Source: Myxococcales bacterium
Lineage (GTDB): Bacteria > Myxococcota_A > Polyangia > Polyangiales > Polyangiaceae
Direction: 5' to 3'
Length of the DNA stretch: 64,000 nucleotides
Assembly (NCBI GenBank): GCA_016712525.1
Contig: JADJQX010000007.1
Location: 868,001-932,000, forward strand
Under the pieces are notes generated by a model. It had not been told where the DNA came from, searched no databases, and saw nothing but the letters and a program-made list of their open reading frames with translations. Below, piece after piece: positions 43,334 to 51,924 of the stretch (its first letter is position 1; each line of letters opens with the position of its first letter). Made by a program: the position numbers and the translations under genes.

Positions 43334-43720
43334 CTACTTGTCGCCTGGCGCGGCCCCGAGGACGATGCTCGCTCTCCTTACGGGGCAATCCGAGACGCGT
43401 ACGTCCACGTACCCGCGGGCGAGGAGCGCCGCGCACGCGGTCTCTTTTGCGACGCGCCTTCGGGGGAGGAGGCGAGAGACGAGCCCCTCACGCTCGCGCG
43501 CCATCTCGAGGATCGCGATGTGGGTGCCCGGCCCGAGCGTGTCGGCCGAAGGGACCGCCTGGATCAGCGTGAGCAGGCCTTCGGCTTCTTCGTGGGTCGG
43601 GTGAACGACGAGCAGCACGTCGGTTTCGGCCGACGACGGCGGGGGGCGGCCGAGTCCGAAGGGGAGCACGGTGGGCGCCGGAATCCCCACGAGGCGCGCC
43701 CCGACGAAGGGGCCCTTCAC
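43334..43720 (-). CDS. Small protein of unknown function coupled to the CBS-domain gene
   Basis: 128 residues from a GTG at 43720 in a GTGA overlap with the CBS-domain stop (43717-43720). It is alpha/beta in character, with the strand DVLLVVHPTHEEAEGLL, a GTHIAILEMA strand and a basic VSRLLPRRRVAKE segment. I do not recognise a family. The overlap suggests a dedicated partner or regulator of the membrane protein. Confidence 0.7.
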   Translation of the reverse strand: MKGPFVGARLVGIPAPTVLPFGLGRPPPSSAETDVLLVVHPTHEEAEGLLTLIQAVPSADTLGPGTHIAILEMAREREGLVSRLLPRRRVAKETACAALLARGYVDVRVSDCPVRRASIVLGAAPGDK

Positions 43721-44976
43721 GTCGCAGGCTCCTCGGGGGCCTCGAGGGCGATCTCGACCTTGGTGACGCGGGTCTCGTCGGCCTCGCGGACCGTGAGGCG
43801 GAGATCCCCGATCCGCACGACCTCCCCGACCTCGGGCACACGCCCCGCGCGGTCGACGAGGAGGCCGCCGAGCGACTCGTACGTCCCCTCGGTGGGCAGC
43901 GGGTTGCCGATGTGGTCCGCCAAATCTGCCAATGGAATCGAAGCGTTGGCAAGGTATCGCCCCTCGCCGAGGCTCTGGATCGGCGCGTCGGCTTCGACGT
44001 CGTACTCGTCGCGGATGTCGCCTACGATCTCTTCGATGATGTCCTCGAGGGTGACCATGCCTGCGGTGCCCCCGTACTCGTCGGCGACGACGGCGAGGTG
44101 GAGGCGCTTCGACCGCATCTCGCGGAGAACCGTGAGAATGGGCTGCGACGCCGCCACGAAGAGCACGGGCTTGCGGAGGAGCGCCGAGAGGGCGAGCGTC
44201 TCGACCTTCTTGGTGCGCACGACGTCGAAGAGGTCTTTGACGTAGAGGAGGCCGACGACGTTGTCGAGCGTCTCGCGGTACACGGGGTAGCGCGAGTGGC
44301 CGTCCTTCGCGACGAGCTCGATGACCTCGGACAAGGGGGTCTTCAGCTCGATGCCCGCCATGAGGCGGCGGGGCACCATGACCTCTTTCGCCGTCTGCTC
44401 CTGGAACTCGAGCACGTTGCGGATCATGGCCGCGGGCTCTTCGGCGATCGTCCCCGATTCCTCGAGCCCCGTGACCGCGTTCTCGAGCTCGGCCTCGGCG
44501 CTCACGGGGTCGTGCACGCGCTCTTCGTCGACCTGGGACGTGACGAAACGGCCGAGGAGCGAGAGCGGCATCGCGATCGCGGCCACGACCATCTCGAGCG
44601 GCCAGAGCCACACGAGGAGGCGTCGCGCCGTCGCCTCGGGGCGCTGGCGGGCGATCGACGCGAGCACCTCCGCGAAGGTCGCGTAGACGAGCACCGTGGC
44701 TGCCGCCGGCGCGAGGGGCATCGAGAGGTCGAAGAGGTGCTCGAAGGCGTCGTCGAACACGACCGCGGAGAGCCCGATCGACGAGACCCTCCCGACGAGC
44801 CAACGCGCGAGCACTGTCGTTCGCTCTTTTTCGTAGCGGGCGAAGGGCCTCTCGGTCTGGGCCAAGACGTCGAGCCGCGGATCGGAGATCGAGGTGACGG
44901 CGGCATCGGCGGCGGCGAAGAGCGAGCCGACGATGGCCGTCGTCGCGGCGAGCGCTATCGATGCGGTGGGATTCAA
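43717..44976 (-). CDS. CorC/HlyC-family (CNNM-type) membrane protein with CBS pair
   Basis: 419 residues from a TTG at 44976. The N-terminal half has three to four transmembrane helices of the DUF21/CNNM kind, then a CBS pair (about 190-310) with MVPR and HSRYPVYRET segments, and a C-terminal CorC_HlyC transporter-associated domain. Family members take part in Mg2+/Co2+ efflux or resistance. The gene downstream overlaps it by four bases. The fold order is standard and no truncation is seen. Confidence 0.88.
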   Translation of the reverse strand: MNPTASIALAATTAIVGSLFAAADAAVTSISDPRLDVLAQTERPFARYEKERTTVLARWLVGRVSSIGLSAVVFDDAFEHLFDLSMPLAPAAATVLVYATFAEVLASIARQRPEATARRLLVWLWPLEMVVAAIAMPLSLLGRFVTSQVDEERVHDPVSAEAELENAVTGLEESGTIAEEPAAMIRNVLEFQEQTAKEVMVPRRLMAGIELKTPLSEVIELVAKDGHSRYPVYRETLDNVVGLLYVKDLFDVVRTKKVETLALSALLRKPVLFVAASQPILTVLREMRSKRLHLAVVADEYGGTAGMVTLEDIIEEIVGDIRDEYDVEADAPIQSLGEGRYLANASIPLADLADHIGNPLPTEGTYESLGGLLVDRAGRVPEVGEVVRIGDLRLTVREADETRVTKVEIALEAPEEPAT

Positions 44977-45059
44977 CGCGAGGGAGACTCCGGTCCGGCA
45001 CCTCGATGCCGGCTCGTTCGTACCTTACCGCACATCGGCCGCCGGCGGAAGCACCCGGC

Positions 45060-46061
45060 TCACGCCTCGGCGAGCACGCGCATCACGTTGCCACGCAGGG
45101 CCTTGCCGATGGCCGTGCGCGAGAACCCCGCGGCGAGGAGCGCGTCGGTGAGGAGGGGGAGGCCGCGTGGGTCCTTGAGCTCGCGCGTGGGCACGATGAA
45201 GCCGTCCCAGTCGCTCCCGAGGGCGACGCCCTCCTCTCCCACGACGTCGAGGATGTGCTTCATGTGGCGCACGACGGGCGCGATGCCGTCACCGCCGAGG
45301 AACTCGGGGCAGAAGATGACCCCGACACACCCGCCGCGGTCGGCGACGGCGCGGAGCTGCTCGTCGTCGATGTTGCGCCAGTGCTCGTGGGCGCCGAGCA
45401 CCCCCGTGTGGCTCACGATGGGCGGTTTTCGAGCGATGCGGCAGGCCTCGAGGAAACCTCGTTTGTTGATGTGCGAGAGATCGACGATGACCCCGTTCTC
45501 TTCGCACGCCTCGACGACGCGCACGCCGAACGGGGTGAGCCCTTCGCCGTCGCGGCGCCCTCGCCCGTACGCCGGGTAGCCCACCTCGTTCGCGCTGAAA
45601 TGAAGGAGCCCGAGGTAACGAACACCTCGGCGAGCGAACGCGGCGACACGGTCCACGTCGCCTTCGAGCGCGTGCGCCCCTTCGATCCCGAGGAGCGCGC
45701 CGAGCACTCCGTCGCGCCGGCACGCATCGACCTCGTCGGCCGTCTTGACGAGGCGGAGGGCCGACGGAGAGCGCGCGAGCGCCACCTCGAGCACGTCGAT
45801 CTGTTCCTCGATGACGCGCGCAAGGCCACGCATACGCTCGGCGATGGGTAGCGAGACGAGCCCGAAGAACTGCGCCCCCATCCCCCCTTCGCGCATGCGA
45901 GGCACGTCGACGTGACCGCCCAGCGCGGCCTTGTAGAGCGGCGGCTCGTGCGCCTTGTGCAGGTCGTACCCGAGCCAGCGGGACCACATGAGCGTGTCGG
46001 CGTGCAGATCGATCGCCGGGTGCTCGGCGTGGAGGGCCTTGGCGTCGTCGGAGCCCAGCAT
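45060..46061 (-). CDS. Membrane dipeptidase, peptidase family M19
   Basis: 333 residues from the ATG at 46061 (the frame is open to 46094). A TIM-barrel metallopeptidase with the zinc ligands HxD (H20, D22), Glu in LLGIEGAHAL, the His in DLSHIN, His in SHTG and Asp in GSDWDG. Renal-dipeptidase relatives hydrolyse a range of dipeptides, including D-amino-acid forms. No signal peptide is evident, so this is likely cytoplasmic. It is divergent from the ThiF-like gene. Confidence 0.9.
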   Translation of the reverse strand: MLGSDDAKALHAEHPAIDLHADTLMWSRWLGYDLHKAHEPPLYKAALGGHVDVPRMREGGMGAQFFGLVSLPIAERMRGLARVIEEQIDVLEVALARSPSALRLVKTADEVDACRRDGVLGALLGIEGAHALEGDVDRVAAFARRGVRYLGLLHFSANEVGYPAYGRGRRDGEGLTPFGVRVVEACEENGVIVDLSHINKRGFLEACRIARKPPIVSHTGVLGAHEHWRNIDDEQLRAVADRGGCVGVIFCPEFLGGDGIAPVVRHMKHILDVVGEEGVALGSDWDGFIVPTRELKDPRGLPLLTDALLAAGFSRTAIGKALRGNVMRVLAEA

Positions 46062-46154
46062 GGCCGTCCACGTTACCGCGAATCGTGCGGCCATGGTCCG
46101 TCGGATCGCGCGCGGGGGCTTGCCTCGCGGCCTCCTTCCGGGTAGCCGGGCGTC

Positions 46155-46877
46155 ATGGTCACGCGTTCAACCACGGTGCTCGTCGTGGGTGTCGGGGGGC
46201 TCGGGTGCCCCGCGGCGCTGGCTCTCGTCGGAGCCGGGATCGGGCGGCTCGTCCTCGTGGACGACGACGAGGTCGAGGTCACGAACCTCCATCGGCAGAT
46301 CCTCTTCGAGCGAGGGGACGTCGGCCTCCCGAAGGCCGAGGCCGCCAAGCGCGCGCTCGACGCCCGGCGAATGGGCACCGAGATCGTCGTGAAGGCGACG
46401 CGGTTTCTCCCGCATCTCGCCGAGGAGCTCCTCGAGGGCGTCGACGTGGTCGTCGAAGGCGCGGACAACTTCGCCACGAAGTTCCTCGTGTCGGACGCGT
46501 GCGCCCGCGCGAAGAAGCCCGTCGTGCACGGGGCCGCGCTGCGATGGGAAGGCACCGTCCTCTCGTGTGGCGCCGAAGGTCGCCCCTGCTACCGCTGCAT
46601 TTTCGAGGATATCCCTCCGGGTCCTGCGCCGAGCTGCGCGGACGCCGGCGTCATGGGGCCGGTGTGTGGAGTCGTGGGTGCGCTCATGGCCGACGCCGCG
46701 ATCGGGCTCGCGTCGGGGAGCGCGGACGAGCTCGGCAGGTTTCGCTCGTTCGACGGAAAGACGCTCGAGCTGCGAGAGAGGCGGCTCCGGCCGCGGCGGG
46801 GATGCGTGACCTGCGGCGAGCGCGCCGAGGTGCCCTCGCTCGAGCCCTCACGGTACCGCGTCGAGGTCGGCACGTGA
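46155..46877 (+). CDS. ThiF/MoeB-family adenylating enzyme lacking its N-terminal arm
   Basis: 240 residues. E1-like core: nucleotide loop GVGGLG (12-17), acidic Asp35/36, NLHRQ (Arg46), Lys59, Asp103, catalytic-type Cys160 in the SCADAGVMGP segment, and zinc cysteines C144/C147 and C216/C219. So ATP-dependent adenylation of a sulfur-carrier C-terminus is expected. Unlike MoeB/ThiF it begins directly at the first beta strand and lacks the N-terminal RYxRQ arm whose Arg enters the partner's active site in MoeB dimers. The next gene (4-base GTGA overlap) encodes a protein that starts with that arm. No ThiS/MoaD-like carrier is beside it. Confidence 0.87.
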   Translation: MVTRSTTVLVVGVGGLGCPAALALVGAGIGRLVLVDDDEVEVTNLHRQILFERGDVGLPKAEAAKRALDARRMGTEIVVKATRFLPHLAEELLEGVDVVVEGADNFATKFLVSDACARAKKPVVHGAALRWEGTVLSCGAEGRPCYRCIFEDIPPGPAPSCADAGVMGPVCGVVGALMADAAIGLASGSADELGRFRSFDGKTLELRERRLRPRRGCVTCGERAEVPSLEPSRYRVEVGT

Positions 46878-47224
46878 TCCCCCGGGAGCATGCGAGGCAG
46901 GCGCGCCTGCCCGAGGTGCGTGTGGAGGGCCAGGCGCGGATCGCCCGGGCGCGCTTCGAGGTGCGCCTCGAGAGCGAGGTCGCGCGCGGCGTGGCCACCA
47001 CGTACCTCGAGCGCGCGGGGGCGGGGCTCTCGAGCGAAGGAGGCGACGTGACCTCTGTCACGGCCCAAGGGCTCGGTCTCGTCTCGGGTGCCGACGAGGT
47101 CGCTCGGGGTGCGCTCGCGTCCCTGGTCGCGCTCCGCCATGCCCTTGGGCTCGGTCTCACGACGGATACCGTGCGGGTCACGGGGCGCGAGAGCTCGGAG
47201 GCGGTCTCGGCGCCGAAGCCGTGA
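46874..47224 (+). CDS. E1-arm-like small protein coupled to the ThiF/MoeB gene
   Basis: 116 residues from a GTG in a 4-base overlap with the ThiF-like stop. The first 25 residues (REHARQARLPEV, then VEGQARIARARFEV) closely match the N-terminal arm of MoeB/ThiF (RYxRQ.LLPE.G.EGQ.+L). Arg8 aligns with MoeB Arg14. The rest loosely follows an E1 helix pattern and ends with ARGALASLVALRHALGLG, like the last E1 helix, but the nucleotide loop, catalytic Cys and zinc cysteines are absent. I infer an inactive half of a heterodimeric E1; this needs testing. Confidence 0.6.
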   Translation: MIPREHARQARLPEVRVEGQARIARARFEVRLESEVARGVATTYLERAGAGLSSEGGDVTSVTAQGLGLVSGADEVARGALASLVALRHALGLGLTTDTVRVTGRESSEAVSAPKP

Positions 47225-47257
47225 CACGTCCCGTAGCCGCGCCGAGCCTGTGGTAGC

Positions 47258-48538
47258 GTGACCCGCGTGGTGAAACGGGGCACGCGACGACGACCGAGCC
47301 AGAGCGCACTTTTCGCGTTCGTCGTGCTCGCGGCGGGGCTCTCCGTGACCCGCGCCCGGGCCGACGTGGCCGACGACGGAGAACGGGTCCAACGCGCGTT
47401 CACGAGCGCCGGCGCGACCGTGTCGTTCGCAGGCGCTCGGTTCCTCTTCAACGACGACGCGTTCCAGCTCGCCTTGCCGGCGACGCCCGCGGAGTGTGTC
47501 AGGGTCGCGCTCGTCGGCCCGCGCGGAATGAGCCTCCGCGCGAGGTTCGTCGACGCCACGTTCGAGGAGCGCGAAGGCCGCTCGACCAGCCACGCCGGTG
47601 CGCTCCAGCTCACGCGGTGCGGAGCGCCAGCGTCGCGGATCGTCGTCACGAACGAGTCCGGGAGCGGCGCCGTCGAGGTCATCGTCGCACACTCTCGTAC
47701 CCCGCCTCCGTCCCTCGGGGCGATCCTCCCCGACCGCGGCCAAATCGACGCTCGTCCGCCCGAGCTGCCCCTCCCGATGAGCCTCGCCGCACCCGAGCGT
47801 CGCATCGTCCTCGCGAACGAGGCCCTCACCCGGGAGGGCGCGGTCGACGTCACGTCGCGCTCGGCCATCGCGCCTCGCGCCGGAGGACAGGTCTCCCTCG
47901 AGCTCGAGCCGGGGTGCCATCGCCTCGTCGTCGTGGCCAAAGACTTGGGAGCCGCCGACCCCGCGCGCGTCGACGTCGACGCCGAAGCTCGGGACGAGGG
48001 CGGGAGCCTCCTCGCTCGCGACAAAACCGACGCACCGGACGCGGTCCTCGAGCCCTGCACGACGGAACGGAAGACCGTCGTCGTCGCGTACGCGGGCGTG
48101 CCCGAGGGCGCCACGGTGGTCGTGACCTCCGGGAGATTTCCGGTCGCTTCGGGGCTCCCCACGGTCTTCGGAGACGACGCACGCCTCCGGATGGACCGCG
48201 CCCTCCGGCGTCGTCACGTCGTGCCCTCCGGAGAGCCCGTCGCGCTCGCCCAGGGCGGCGCCGGCGTAGCCCGTGTGCCGTTCGAGACCGAGAGCCGCGC
48301 GTGTTACCTCGTCGTGGCCGCCATGGCCGAGGGCGCTCCTCGAGGCCTCGGCATTCGGGTACGCGGGCCCGCGATCGACGGCGAGGATGAGCGCGCGTCG
48401 GACGACTCCGGGGTCGTCGCGTTCTGCGCGAGGGGCACGAAGCGCGTCTCGATCGACGTCGAAGCGCGGAGCTCGGGTGGGCGCTTCGGCCTCGTCGTGT
48501 ACCGGGCGTCCGAGCGCGACGGCGGGGGGCGAAGGTGA
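47258..48538 (+). CDS. Exported protein with three two-cysteine repeats
   Basis: 426 residues from a GTG at 47258 (GTGs at 47267 and 47270 are also possible). A signal peptide covers about 5-36. It has only six cysteines, in three pairs: C80/C121 and C349/C390, each with 40 intervening residues, and C220/C267 with 46. Each pair is bracketed by the same strand pattern: a hydrophobic strand just after the first Cys and a final strand like FGLVVYR or VEVIVAHSR 20-25 residues after the second. The next gene carries four more copies. Function unknown; it starts 33 bases after the E1-arm-like gene. Confidence 0.8.
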   Translation: MTRVVKRGTRRRPSQSALFAFVVLAAGLSVTRARADVADDGERVQRAFTSAGATVSFAGARFLFNDDAFQLALPATPAECVRVALVGPRGMSLRARFVDATFEEREGRSTSHAGALQLTRCGAPASRIVVTNESGSGAVEVIVAHSRTPPPSLGAILPDRGQIDARPPELPLPMSLAAPERRIVLANEALTREGAVDVTSRSAIAPRAGGQVSLELEPGCHRLVVVAKDLGAADPARVDVDAEARDEGGSLLARDKTDAPDAVLEPCTTERKTVVVAYAGVPEGATVVVTSGRFPVASGLPTVFGDDARLRMDRALRRRHVVPSGEPVALAQGGAGVARVPFETESRACYLVVAAMAEGAPRGLGIRVRGPAIDGEDERASDDSGVVAFCARGTKRVSIDVEARSSGGRFGLVVYRASERDGGGRR

Positions 48539-50193
48539 CGCGGGCTCGTGTCGTGATGGCGCTCGCGCTCGCGGCGTTCCTCGGGTGCGGCAGCGCACCT
48601 GCGCCGAAGCCACCTCCCGCGATCGCCCCACCCAAGGTCGAGCCGGGCTCGATCGACGTGCTCTCGCTCGTGGGGGACGCGCCGAAACGCGCCGTGGCGA
48701 ACGGCGCCGGCCCGCACGCGATCGTGGCGGTCGGTCTCGTCGGGGAGGGGCAGCGGCTCGGCGCGTTCGTCGAGGCGTCCGACGACTCGTGCCTCCTCGC
48801 GTACGCGCGCGGCGCGTCGGCGGTCGAGGACCTCGATCTCTTTGCCCTCACGGACGACGGCTCGCCCCTCGCGCTCGACGAGAGCCCGGATCCACGCCCC
48901 GCGATCCTGGTGTGTCCGCCCAGGCCTCGCAGGTTCTATCTCGCCCTCCAAGCCGCCACCGGGGAGGGCATGGCGGTCTTGGTCGCTCACCGCGTGCCCA
49001 AGGCGCGCGCGCGCGCCGTAGCGGTGGCGCTCGGGGCGAGGGGAGCGCTCGGCGTCATGGCGCGCGCCGAGGCGTTCCCGGGCCTCGAGGACGCGATCCG
49101 GGCGCGCCGCGCCGCGCTCGGTGGAACCTGGGAAGAGTCGAAACGAGGCAGCGTCGCCGTCGACACCCACGCTCCGTCCTTCGTCGCGATCACCGCTGGC
49201 GCCGGAGACTGTTTCGACGTCCTCGTCCTCCCGAACGACGACGTCGGGCTCGTCGAGGTCGAGCTGCTCGACGACGAAGGCAGGCTCGTCGCGCGGGCTC
49301 GCGGCCCGGGGGAGACTCGCGGGGTCGTCGTCTGCACCGAGGACCCCTTCGCGGGGACGCTCCGGCTCCGCTCTCACCTCGGCCAGGGTGTGTGTGGGTA
49401 CGTGCTCTCGCGCGCCCCGGCGAGCTACGCGAAAGAGGCCGCCGTCCGCCCCGAGGTCGCGCTTCACGGTGTACCTCTTCCCCTCGCCGACGCCGAGAAG
49501 GCTCGCAACGACGCCCTCGGTCGCGCGGGGTTCGCGGCTCCGACCACGACCTCGCGCGGAGCCCTGGTCGGTGCAAAAATCGTCAGTAAAACCGAGGTGT
49601 TGAAGGCCGCCTGCTCCCGCATCGATCTCGTCGGGGGCTCGCCGCTTCGCCGGGGCGCCGTCACGGCGTGGTCCGACGCGGGCAAGCTCCTCGGCGAAGG
49701 AGACGGGCTGCTCGGTGGCGTCGCCTACGTGTGTGCGTCCGGCAAAGCGCGCATCGACCTCGAGGCGCGAGGCGCCGGTGGTCCCTTCGCCCTCACGGTG
49801 CGACCCCTCCCGTGGAGCGCGCCGGAGCTCGTGGGTGCCCCGCTCGCCGCGTCGCGCATGCTCTCACGGGCCTCCAGTGGCCCGAACGAGCTCTTCGACG
49901 GGACGGCGGTCGCCGTGCGCGCGCTCTCGCTCTCCGACACCGCGCTCGCCTCGTCCACCGAGGACGTGCCCCCGGGGGCGTGTCTCGGTGCGTACCTTGG
50001 GATGGAGGGGGCAGCGTCGGGAGTCACCCTCCGCGCGGTCGACGAGAAATCTCAAGACGAGCTCGACCGTGCTCACGGAGAGAGCTCGGCCGGCGTGAGG
50101 GCGTGTGCCGGTCCCAAAGGGGCTCGGGTGCGCTTCGAGGCACGCACCTCGTCGGGGACCGCCAAAGCCGTCCTCGGGCTTCGCAAGCTCTGA
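48535..50193 (+). CDS. Lipoprotein with four two-cysteine repeats
   Basis: 552 residues from a GTG in a 4-base overlap with the previous stop. A short signal peptide ends in lipobox Cys18. Cys pairs C86/C127, C226/C267 and C483/C524 have 40 intervening residues, C360/C400 has 39; C287 is the only unpaired extra. Each repeat ends in a similar strand (VLVAHR, GYVLSR, ALTVRP, AVLGLRK). The copies are otherwise far diverged. With the preceding gene there are seven copies of one module. Such beta sandwiches with a disulfide would suit a surface adhesin or complex scaffold, but this is inference. Confidence 0.82.
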   Translation: MTRARVVMALALAAFLGCGSAPAPKPPPAIAPPKVEPGSIDVLSLVGDAPKRAVANGAGPHAIVAVGLVGEGQRLGAFVEASDDSCLLAYARGASAVEDLDLFALTDDGSPLALDESPDPRPAILVCPPRPRRFYLALQAATGEGMAVLVAHRVPKARARAVAVALGARGALGVMARAEAFPGLEDAIRARRAALGGTWEESKRGSVAVDTHAPSFVAITAGAGDCFDVLVLPNDDVGLVEVELLDDEGRLVARARGPGETRGVVVCTEDPFAGTLRLRSHLGQGVCGYVLSRAPASYAKEAAVRPEVALHGVPLPLADAEKARNDALGRAGFAAPTTTSRGALVGAKIVSKTEVLKAACSRIDLVGGSPLRRGAVTAWSDAGKLLGEGDGLLGGVAYVCASGKARIDLEARGAGGPFALTVRPLPWSAPELVGAPLAASRMLSRASSGPNELFDGTAVAVRALSLSDTALASSTEDVPPGACLGAYLGMEGAASGVTLRAVDEKSQDELDRAHGESSAGVRACAGPKGARVRFEARTSSGTAKAVLGLRKL

Positions 50194-50197
50194 CGGT

Positions 50198-50214
50198 CCG
50201 ACGCCAGTCGTCGG
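50198..50214. terminator. Short hairpin between convergent genes
   Basis: CCGACG (50198-50203) and CGTCGG (50209-50214) form a 6-bp stem with a 5-base loop, five bases after one stop and 17 beyond the other. There is no T-run, so the function is uncertain. Confidence 0.35.
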
Positions 50215-50230
50215 CCCTACGCCGCTCGGC

Positions 50231-51436
50231 TCAGGCGCCGCGCAAGAGCCCGAGCGCGCTGTCGGCCGCCTTCGGGTCGACGCCCGAGAGACACACCTTC
50301 GAGCCTCGCGACGGCTGGAAGGCTACGAGGCACTTCCCACGCGCTCCGGAGCGGATCGCGCCGAGGGCGAAGTCGAGCGCGATCCCGAGGGCCACGACGA
50401 CGAGACCCGTGAGCAACATCGAGGGGGACGCGGCGCGGGCCCCGTCGACGAACGCGGACACCCCCACGTAGCTCCCGAGCGCGAGCGCGAAGAGCCCGGC
50501 GTAGAGCCCGGCCCGCGGGTACCGCACCTCTCTCGTGGCGCGGACGAGGGCGCTCCGTTCGATCTGCGTGTCGATCTCGCGGATGGTGCGACCGAGCACG
50601 ATGGTCTTCGCGCGGAGCCGGATGCCCTTCGGCGTCACCACCACCTCGGCGGGCCGGCGGAGGACCAGGGCGAGGGCTCCGAGAGCGCGCAGCGCCGTGA
50701 GGGCGAAGAGGGCCCCCGTCGACGCGAGCACGACCGTTCGCAGGACCGACCTCGGAGGCGTCGTGAGCTCTCCCTCGATGCGACGGGAGCGGTCCCCATG
50801 GGGCTGGGAGCCCTCGTCGCTCGCGTTCGAGAGCACCCGCACCAGCAGCGGATCCTTCAAGGATCCCGCAAGCTTGGACGAGAGCTTGAGGACGTCGGCG
50901 TGGGCACCCCCGGCGAGCGCGGCTGCCCCGACGATGGCCTCCGCGCGCGAGATGGCGCCGGCCTCGTGGGCGTCCGCACGGCGCACGGCGTCCGCGATGG
51001 CGTAGAACGTCGGGACGGCGTCGTCGCCCAGGGCGCGTTCGAGCAACGGGAGGGCGTCGATTCCGTGCCTCGTCGCGAGGCGGAGCAAGACGGCCGCGCG
51101 CGCCCGCGTCTCGTCGTCCCCGCGGGGGGGCGCCTCGGCCATCGCGTGCGCCACGAGGGCTCCGGCGAGCATCGCCTGCGAGGCGTCCTCCGGACCGTGC
51201 TCGAGCACGAAGAGCGCGTTTCCGAAGGGCGTCTCGCCGTCGTCGTGGGAGAGCCCGAGCTCGCTCACCTTGTCGGTGTAGGCCGCTTTGTCGGCGAACG
51301 GGGCCTTCTCGGCCTCGACGACCGTGGCGAGCGTGAGCCTCGAGAGCTCGGAGAGCTTGGGCGACGCGGCCAGCGCCTCGAACGCCGCCTCGGCACCCCC
51401 CACCTGTTTCGAGCCCGAATCGTCCGCGCGCGCCAT
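50231..51436 (-). CDS. Membrane protein of unknown function
   Basis: 401 residues. Residues about 1-235 are Ala-rich helical and contain HEAT- or TPR-like helical pairs. Three hydrophobic segments follow (about 238-262, 315-335, 345-365), with a small cytoplasmic beta domain between the first two around VVVTPKGIRLRAKTIVLGRTI. The PH-like hairpin reminds me of bacterial PH (DUF304-like) domains but is not a sure match. It is convergent with the repeat-lipoprotein gene. Confidence 0.68.
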   Translation of the reverse strand: MARADDSGSKQVGGAEAAFEALAASPKLSELSRLTLATVVEAEKAPFADKAAYTDKVSELGLSHDDGETPFGNALFVLEHGPEDASQAMLAGALVAHAMAEAPPRGDDETRARAAVLLRLATRHGIDALPLLERALGDDAVPTFYAIADAVRRADAHEAGAISRAEAIVGAAALAGGAHADVLKLSSKLAGSLKDPLLVRVLSNASDEGSQPHGDRSRRIEGELTTPPRSVLRTVVLASTGALFALTALRALGALALVLRRPAEVVVTPKGIRLRAKTIVLGRTIREIDTQIERSALVRATREVRYPRAGLYAGLFALALGSYVGVSAFVDGARAASPSMLLTGLVVVALGIALDFALGAIRSGARGKCLVAFQPSRGSKVCLSGVDPKAADSALGLLRGA

Positions 51437-51566
51437 GCGATCTCCCGAGGTCCCTTAGCCGAACGCTCGCCCGTGCACCACTATTCTCGGCGCCCGCGCC
51501 CACCCGAGCGGGCCGAAACTTGGCCGGTCTCGGCGCGCTCCGGTACGAGCCGGGGAGGAGGTCCCG

Positions 51567-51845
51567 ATGCGCGACCGAGTCAAAGCCGATCTCAAGCAGC
51601 TTCTCCACGACGTGTTCGTCACCAAGGCCGCCGGAAAACCCTACGCGACCCTCGCCCGCGCTCACGGCTACGTCGACGGGTACATGAGGGCCGTGCTCGA
51701 CCTCGGCGTGCTCGACAAGACCGAGATGCTCGCCATGGTCACCGAGGAGCGCGCGCGCGCCGAAGGCCCGGCGACCGGGCAAGTCGCGCTCGAAGACGTC
51801 GGTCCGACGTTCGCCACGCGCGCCGTCGGCCACCCGCGGGCCTGA
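51567..51845 (+). CDS. Small conserved-looking protein of unknown function
   Basis: 92 residues with a strong GGAGG site before the ATG. Mostly helical (KADLKQLLHDVF..., then DGYMRAVLDLGVLDKTEMLAMV) and slightly acidic; it lacks a signal peptide and cysteines. The compact, well-started frame and normal codon use make it a credible gene. No family is recognised. The strong terminator at 51856-51900 lies just behind it. Confidence 0.7.
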   Translation: MRDRVKADLKQLLHDVFVTKAAGKPYATLARAHGYVDGYMRAVLDLGVLDKTEMLAMVTEERARAEGPATGQVALEDVGPTFATRAVGHPRA

Positions 51846-51855
51846 CGACAGAAAA

Positions 51856-51900
51856 GGCTCGGCCCCACCGGACGAGGTCCGATGGGGCACCGTTCGAGCC
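51856..51900 (-). terminator. Strong composite terminator between convergent genes
   Basis: An inner stem GCCCCA/TGGGGC (51862-51867 with 51883-51888), continued by CGGAC/GTCCG (51869-51873 with 51877-51881), is enclosed by GGCTCG (51856-51861) and CGAGCC (51895-51900). On the minus strand it is followed directly by CCTTTTC, so it should end transcription of the 51925-56151 gene. Confidence 0.75.
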
Positions 51901-51924
51901 GCGCGCCGTCGTCGCGCTCGGGTG

